In this document: one piece after another, positions 5,589-5,651 of the stretch
Layout: each line of letters starts with the position of its first letter
How positions within the stretch are numbered: position 1 is the stretch's first letter
NCBI GenBank assembly: GCA_007128555.1
Contig: SKXF01000151.1
Coordinates: 1 to 5,651, forward strand
From: Clostridia bacterium
GTDB taxonomy: Bacteria > Bacillota_E > SLMV01 > PUMD01
Direction: 5' to 3'
Length of the DNA stretch: 5,651 nt
The notes under the pieces: model-generated
What the model was told of the DNA's origin: nothing
Database searches by the model: none
The model's input: only the letters and a program-made list of their open reading frames with translations
Position numbers and translations under genes: made by a program

Positions 5589-5651
5589 GTGTCGGATGCA
5601 TTAGTGAAGGTTGAAGACTTAAAGACTTACTTCTACACGGAAGATGGTATG
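5589..5651 (+). CDS. Peptide-type ABC importer ATPase (OppD/DppD family), first 21 codons
   Basis: The frame starts at GTG behind a good Shine-Dalgarno and stays open to the window edge. Its 21 residues include LVKVEDLKTYFYTEDGM, which matches the opening of OppD/DppD-type ATPases, where an L-x-V-x-x-L-K-T-x-F strand precedes the Walker A by about 20 residues. Such subunits pair with a second ATPase at the cytoplasmic face of two permeases and drive peptide import. Walker A lies beyond the window, so catalytic integrity cannot be judged. Position directly after the binding-protein gene fits a dpp/opp-like operon. The 21 codons are 41% GC (26 of 63 bases), below the upstream genes. OppF/DppF is an alternative, but the KTYFYT opening favours the D subunit. 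Confidence 0.85.
   Translation, partial: MSDALVKVEDLKTYFYTEDGM

Noticed and set aside
5587..5604. ATG 5587, one frame off from GTG 5589, as the start of the last gene.
   Set aside because: It reaches TAG after five codons, whereas GTG 5589 opens a frame that matches the OppD/DppD N-terminus.

Overview
This window comes from a bacterial chromosome. Coding DNA is GC-rich: one 60-base row inside the helicase gene (2281-2340) counts to 65% GC. All five genes lie on the plus strand. In order they are: the 3' part of purD (last step but one of glycinamide ribonucleotide synthesis), a complete UvrD/PcrA-type DNA helicase, a complete DUF368/PopT-family membrane protein, a complete lipoprotein substrate-binding protein of the peptide/nickel ABC transporter family, and the first 21 codons of an OppD/DppD-type ATPase. 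I see no RNA genes, CRISPR arrays, insertion sequences or phage genes.

The host cannot be fixed from sequence alone. Three things lean towards a high-GC Bacillota-like or other monoderm lineage: the PcrA-style C-terminal domain, the lipid-anchored solute-binding protein, and the use of TTG and GTG starts behind strong Shine-Dalgarno sequences. The closeness of purD and pcrA also recalls Bacillota gene order. This is an inference of low certainty; high-GC members of other phyla are possible.

Layout. Bases 1-813 are purD, cut at the window edge. Bases 814-890 form a 77-base spacer with an extended -10 promoter candidate, a strong Shine-Dalgarno and nested inverted repeats. Bases 891-3080 are pcrA, starting at TTG. 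Bases 3081-3120 are a short spacer with a strong Shine-Dalgarno, and 3121-3897 are popT. Bases 3898-3938 are a short spacer, followed by the substrate-binding lipoprotein at 3939-5492. Bases 5493-5588 are markedly AT-rich (33 of 96 bases are G or C) and hold a TATAAT box and two mutually exclusive inverted repeats. The ATPase gene begins at GTG 5589 and runs off the end.

How the genes work together. PurD, PcrA and PopT are housekeeping functions with no shared pathway: purine synthesis, DNA repair/replication and recycling of the cell-wall lipid carrier. The close spacing of pcrA, popT and the lipoprotein gene would allow co-transcription. The last two genes belong together functionally as the receptor and an ATPase of a peptide-type importer, whose permeases and second ATPase probably lie downstream. 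The most notable non-coding signal is at 840-887: an exact 8-base inverted repeat that would hide the pcrA Shine-Dalgarno in transcripts reading through from purD, but not in transcripts starting at the predicted local promoter.
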